A stretch of 8,667 nucleotides of DNA from Gemmatimonadota bacterium (lineage in GTDB: Bacteria; ARS69), in NCBI GenBank assembly GCA_021604925.1, contig BQJX01000083.1:1-8667 (forward strand). The letters run 5' to 3'. This document shows positions 6,945 to 8,667 of this stretch, one piece after another. The translations under genes were made by a program, and so were the position numbers. The notes beneath the pieces were generated by a model, which had not been told where the DNA came from, searched no databases, and saw only the letters and a program-made list of their open reading frames with translations. The stretch's first letter is position 1; each line of letters starts with the position of its first letter.

Positions 6945-6954
6945 GGGAGCAGGG
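6945..6954 (-). promoter_or_regulatory. C-rich leader element CCCTGCTCCC before the NHL-like propeller gene
   Basis: CCCTGCTCCC (6954-6945) lies 7 nt upstream of the GGAG Shine-Dalgarno (6937-6934) of ATG 6925. The identical 10-mer sits at the identical distance from GGAG in the divergent gene at 7817. A -10-like TCTACT (6965-6960) lies just upstream, so the element would be in the transcribed leader. Its function is unknown. Confidence 0.4.
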
Positions 6955-7003
6955 AGCTGAGTAGACTGGACCGACGGTGCCGGACCCAGCGTGCCGATCG
7001 GGT

Positions 7004-7020
7004 GCAGGCCTTGAGCCTGC
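7004..7020. other. Second inverted repeat between the lipoprotein and propeller genes
   Basis: GCAGGC (7004-7009) and GCCTGC (7015-7020) are perfect 6-bp arms with a 5-nt loop, 31 bp from the palindrome at 7052-7068 and about 80 bp upstream of ATG 6925. No U-run follows on either strand. Role unknown; possibly part of transcript separation in this 175-bp spacer. Confidence 0.33.
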
Positions 7021-7051
7021 GACCTGACAATGAGTTTGGCACAGGCGATGG

Positions 7052-7068
7052 TTCCGGTTCAACCGGAA
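7052..7068. other. Near-perfect palindrome downstream of the lipoprotein gene
   Basis: TTCCGGTT (7052-7059) and AACCGGAA (7061-7068) are perfect 8-bp arms around a single central base, 32 nt beyond the stop of the lipoprotein gene. Read as RNA it would fold as a six- to seven-bp hairpin. There is no U-tract on the minus-strand side, so it may be a non-canonical terminator or a dimeric regulator site ahead of the propeller gene. Confidence 0.4.
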
Positions 7069-7100
7069 GCGCGGCGGGGTTCGCCAGGCTCCCGCACCCT

Positions 7101-7565
7101 CTAGAACGTCACATGGAACGTCCCGTTCGTGACCAGGCGCTCGGTCGGTGAGGCGGAGTTGTGGGTGCCGGTCGTGAACGAGAAGGTCCCCCGGGCCCCG
7201 GTGGCGGTGAACTCCAGCAGTTCGATGGCGCCCGTGCCGCCGCTGGCGCTGGTAGACCAGATGTCGCCGGTCTGCTGAACGGTGCCGGAGGCCGGCGTGG
7301 ACGGACTGACGGCGATGGTGCCGCTGTCCGTGTCGAGGAACTGGATCTGGACGGACAGCACGGACGCATCCGCCCCCGTGATCACGACCGCTCCGCTCAT
7401 GTGAACGGCGGAGACGATCGGCGCCGTCCAGTCCACGCCATCCACGGTGGCCGTCAGGGTTCCCATCCCGGTGCCCCCGGTAGGGCCGGTGGGGGAGCTT
7501 CCGCCGTTGCAACCAGTGGTCAGCGCCAAGAGGGCCACGAGGCCCGGAATCCAGAATCGCTTCAT
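7101..7565 (-). CDS. Small lipoprotein resembling the DUF6252 family
   Basis: This 154-residue protein starts with a lipoprotein signal: MKR, a hydrophobic core (5-15) and LTTGC with lipidated Cys19, followed by a Gly/Ser/Pro/Thr-rich tether (20-34). The -3 position is Thr instead of the usual Leu, so the lipobox is slightly weak. The body (35-154) is all beta in appearance: GTLTATVDGVDWTAP opens it, then alternating strands, then GARGTFSFTTGT and a closing VTNGTFHVTF strand. This order (an xVNGxxWxA opening, GTFSFT near the end, and a final NGTFxV strand) is what I know from DUF6252-type lipoproteins of Bacteroidetes-like genomes, whose function is unknown. The family assignment is from pattern memory only. 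The start is supported by AAAGGAG with GGAG 6 nt before ATG 7565. It lies head-to-head with the plus-strand gene at 7817, 251 bp away, and 175 bp upstream of the propeller gene. Confidence 0.86.
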   Translation of the reverse strand: MKRFWIPGLVALLALTTGCNGGSSPTGPTGGTGMGTLTATVDGVDWTAPIVSAVHMSGAVVITGADASVLSVQIQFLDTDSGTIAVSPSTPASGTVQQTGDIWSTSASGGTGAIELLEFTATGARGTFSFTTGTHNSASPTERLVTNGTFHVTF

Positions 7566-7611
7566 GACGTTCTCCTTTGAGTATCCGCCCCATTGGGGGC
7601 CCTGGTGGTCG

Positions 7612-7642
7612 CCCCGGCCGCGACACCTCGCCGGCCGCGGGG
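7612..7642. other. GC-rich direct and inverted repeat in the divergent promoter region
   Basis: The 9-mer CCGGCCGCG occurs at 7614-7622 and again at 7631-7639, a 17-bp offset. The outer bases CCCCG (7612-7616) and CGGGG (7638-7642) are also complementary, so the block is both a direct repeat and an imperfect dyad. It lies about 50-75 bp upstream of the lipoprotein start. It could be a regulator site, or simple GC bias. Confidence 0.25.
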
Positions 7643-7770
7643 TTCTAACCTGGAGAACGAGCGAGGCGGCGCGGATTCACACATTCGGCGACCGCGGGGA
7701 TCGGGCCGCCCTCGAGGTGCGACGGGCGTGCACCCCTGGGGGGCCTTCGCGGGCGCTCGCCCCGCCGATC

Positions 7771-7779
7771 TGGTATTCT
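7771..7779 (+). promoter_or_regulatory. Predicted extended -10 promoter of the divergent secreted-protein gene
   Basis: TGG followed by TATTCT (7774-7779) matches the extended -10 form TGnTATAAT at all of TG and four of six hexamer bases. No -35 is recognisable, as is common for extended -10 promoters. The start would be near 7786, giving a C-rich leader of about 30 nt before ATG 7817. Confidence 0.38.
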
Positions 7780-7788
7780 CAACGCCCC

Positions 7789-7798
7789 CCCTGCTCCC
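7789..7798 (+). promoter_or_regulatory. C-rich leader element CCCTGCTCCC before the divergent secreted-protein gene
   Basis: CCCTGCTCCC (7789-7798) lies 7 nt upstream of GGAG (7806-7809), the ribosome site of ATG 7817, and just downstream of the extended -10 at 7771-7779. It is the second copy of the motif found at 6945-6954 on the other strand, with the same spacing to GGAG. Confidence 0.4.
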
Positions 7799-7816
7799 AC
7801 ATCCCGGAGTCCCAAG

Positions 7817-8667
7817 ATGAGGTGGATCGTTCTCGGGGCGGCCCTTTGCGCCGCGTCCGGTGTCGCACGCGCGGAAGCCGATCTCGCAGTTTCCGCGGCC
7901 GCGGACACGATCCCGCCCACGATCGCCGCGGCCCGGGTGGTGTACAACGTGTCGGACCCGGAGGAGACCGCGTTCCTGGAGTTCATCTTCAGCGAACCCG
8001 TCGACTGGTTCCACGCGATCTCGTACTCGAGTTACATCGACACGAACACCGGTGGCACGCCGCTCCAGGGATTCTGGTATCCGCCGGACCGGACGCAGGT
8101 GCGCTTCCCCAGCCAGTTCTACGGATACGGGACGTGCGAGCAGATCAAGGTGATCCAGGTGGTCGACCTGGCCGGCAACGAGATCGTGGACGACGGCATT
8201 GGCAACGTGTTCACGTTCCACCTGCAGCAGGTCCACCTCCGCGGTCAGATGAGCGACCACATGAAGGCGCACGATGCGCCGCCGCATTCGTTCGCGGTGG
8301 CCGGGAACGCCGCGCCGCTGAAGTGGGCTCCCATCTGTGACGTGCCGATGGAGGATGGCGACGGTGACTCCACCTGGACCCAGGTGGTCTTCTTCGATCT
8401 GCCGTGCACCACGGCCGCCGGGGGTCCGGTGGCGCAGGACGTGGAGTTCCTGTTCTCGCACAAGTGCAACGAACTCGAGCCCATCGCGAACCGGATGTTG
8501 ACGCTGGACCTTGCCTTGAATCCGGACGGCCGGGACACGCTCGATCTCTGGTGGGCGGACGAAGTGGTGACGGATGTAGACTCGCGCCCATCCAGGCCGG
8601 TCGACGCCTCGCTGGAGTCCGTCTTTCCGAACCCGGCGCGTCTTGAGACCGCCGTGGCGTTCTCGCT
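7817..8667 (+). CDS. Secreted multidomain protein: Ig-like domain, CBM20-like middle domain, start of a sorting-style domain (C-terminus off window)
   Basis: 283 full codons are visible and the frame is open at the right edge. Residues 1-19 are a signal peptide (MRW, hydrophobic 4-16, cleavage ARA|EA). Residues 30-135 resemble an SbsA-type bacterial Ig-like domain: DTIPPTI opening, EFIFSEPVD (55-63), and VVDLAGNEIVDDG (115-127). Residues 136-250 are less clear; AVAGNAAPLKW (160-170), an acidic EDGDGDSTWT turn (179-188) and the following strand FFDLP recall starch-binding-like beta-sandwiches (CBM20/48 fold), but no carbohydrate-binding pair of tryptophans can be assigned. Residues 265-284 (SLESVFPNP, then ETAVAFSL) look like the entry to a FlgD-Ig / type-A sorting-style domain, as in the LVIVD gene. 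Four mature cysteines (107, 174, 197, 217) could form disulfides. The ATG has GGAG 7 nt upstream and begins the signal peptide, so the start is firm. It is divergent from the lipoprotein gene; role unknown. Confidence 0.88.
   Translation, partial: MRWIVLGAALCAASGVARAEADLAVSAAADTIPPTIAAARVVYNVSDPEETAFLEFIFSEPVDWFHAISYSSYIDTNTGGTPLQGFWYPPDRTQVRFPSQFYGYGTCEQIKVIQVVDLAGNEIVDDGIGNVFTFHLQQVHLRGQMSDHMKAHDAPPHSFAVAGNAAPLKWAPICDVPMEDGDGDSTWTQVVFFDLPCTTAAGGPVAQDVEFLFSHKCNELEPIANRMLTLDLALNPDGRDTLDLWWADEVVTDVDSRPSRPVDASLESVFPNPARLETAVAFS

Noticed and set aside
5801..6964. 387-codon open frame on the plus strand
   Set aside because: Antisense to the NHL-like propeller gene and the start of the LVIVD gene; the translation is Arg/Gly/Val-rich with no fold signature.
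6926..7042. Longer start of the NHL-like propeller gene at 7042
   Set aside because: It would place 39 Arg/Ser-rich residues before a clean signal peptide and ignore the GGAG site 8 nt before ATG 6925.
7036..7052. TGGCAC as a sigma54 -24 element on the plus strand
   Set aside because: The base pair expected to be GC at -12 is GG, and no plus-strand gene follows for more than 700 bp.
7049..7072. GGTTCAA as a tRNA T-loop
   Set aside because: The loop between the arms is 5 nt or less, and no acceptor, D or anticodon arms lie at the needed distances.

Overview
The window looks like chromosomal DNA of a high-GC, probably uncultured bacterium of the FCB superphylum or a neighbour; Eisenbacteria- or Krumholzibacteria-like is my best guess. 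This rests on three things: secreted proteins ending in a FlgD-like / type-A sorting-style beta-sandwich with an 'NP' entry motif (SPNPF at the end of one gene, VFPNP at the right edge in another); a LVIVD-repeat surface protein; and a kinase-ATPase fusion of a type common in Acidobacteria and FCB-like genomes. No marker gene is present, so taxonomy stays an inference. I see no mobile element, phage gene, CRISPR array, rRNA or tRNA.

Layout. Five genes lie on the minus strand, reading right to left: a small lipoprotein (7565-7101), a secreted six-bladed NHL-like propeller (6925-5993), a large secreted LVIVD-repeat protein with a C-terminal FlgD-like domain (5877-3388), a membrane-anchored MtfA/M90 zinc peptidase ending in a SEC-C motif (3330-2293), and a serine/threonine kinase fused to a COG3903-type STAND ATPase (2099 to beyond position 1). 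A divergent plus-strand gene (7817 to beyond 8667) encodes a secreted protein with an Ig-like domain, an uncharacterised middle domain and the start of a sorting-style domain. Long open frames on the plus strand between 69 and 6964 are GC-driven antisense shadows.

How the genes relate. Four of the six products are exported and three of these carry beta-propeller or beta-sandwich modules, so this is mainly an envelope/secretome region. The peptidase and kinase-ATPase are cytoplasmic-facing. Spacers of 57-250 bp and separate promoter-like signals suggest individual transcription units rather than one tight operon. I found no convincing new defence or biosynthetic system.

The most interesting signals are: the 14 LVIVD units, which look like two seven-bladed propellers made by duplication (enlarged loops recur exactly seven units apart); a cysteine pair bracketing that array; an identical C-rich leader motif at identical spacing to the Shine-Dalgarno in two genes; and a probable leaderless start for the peptidase gene.
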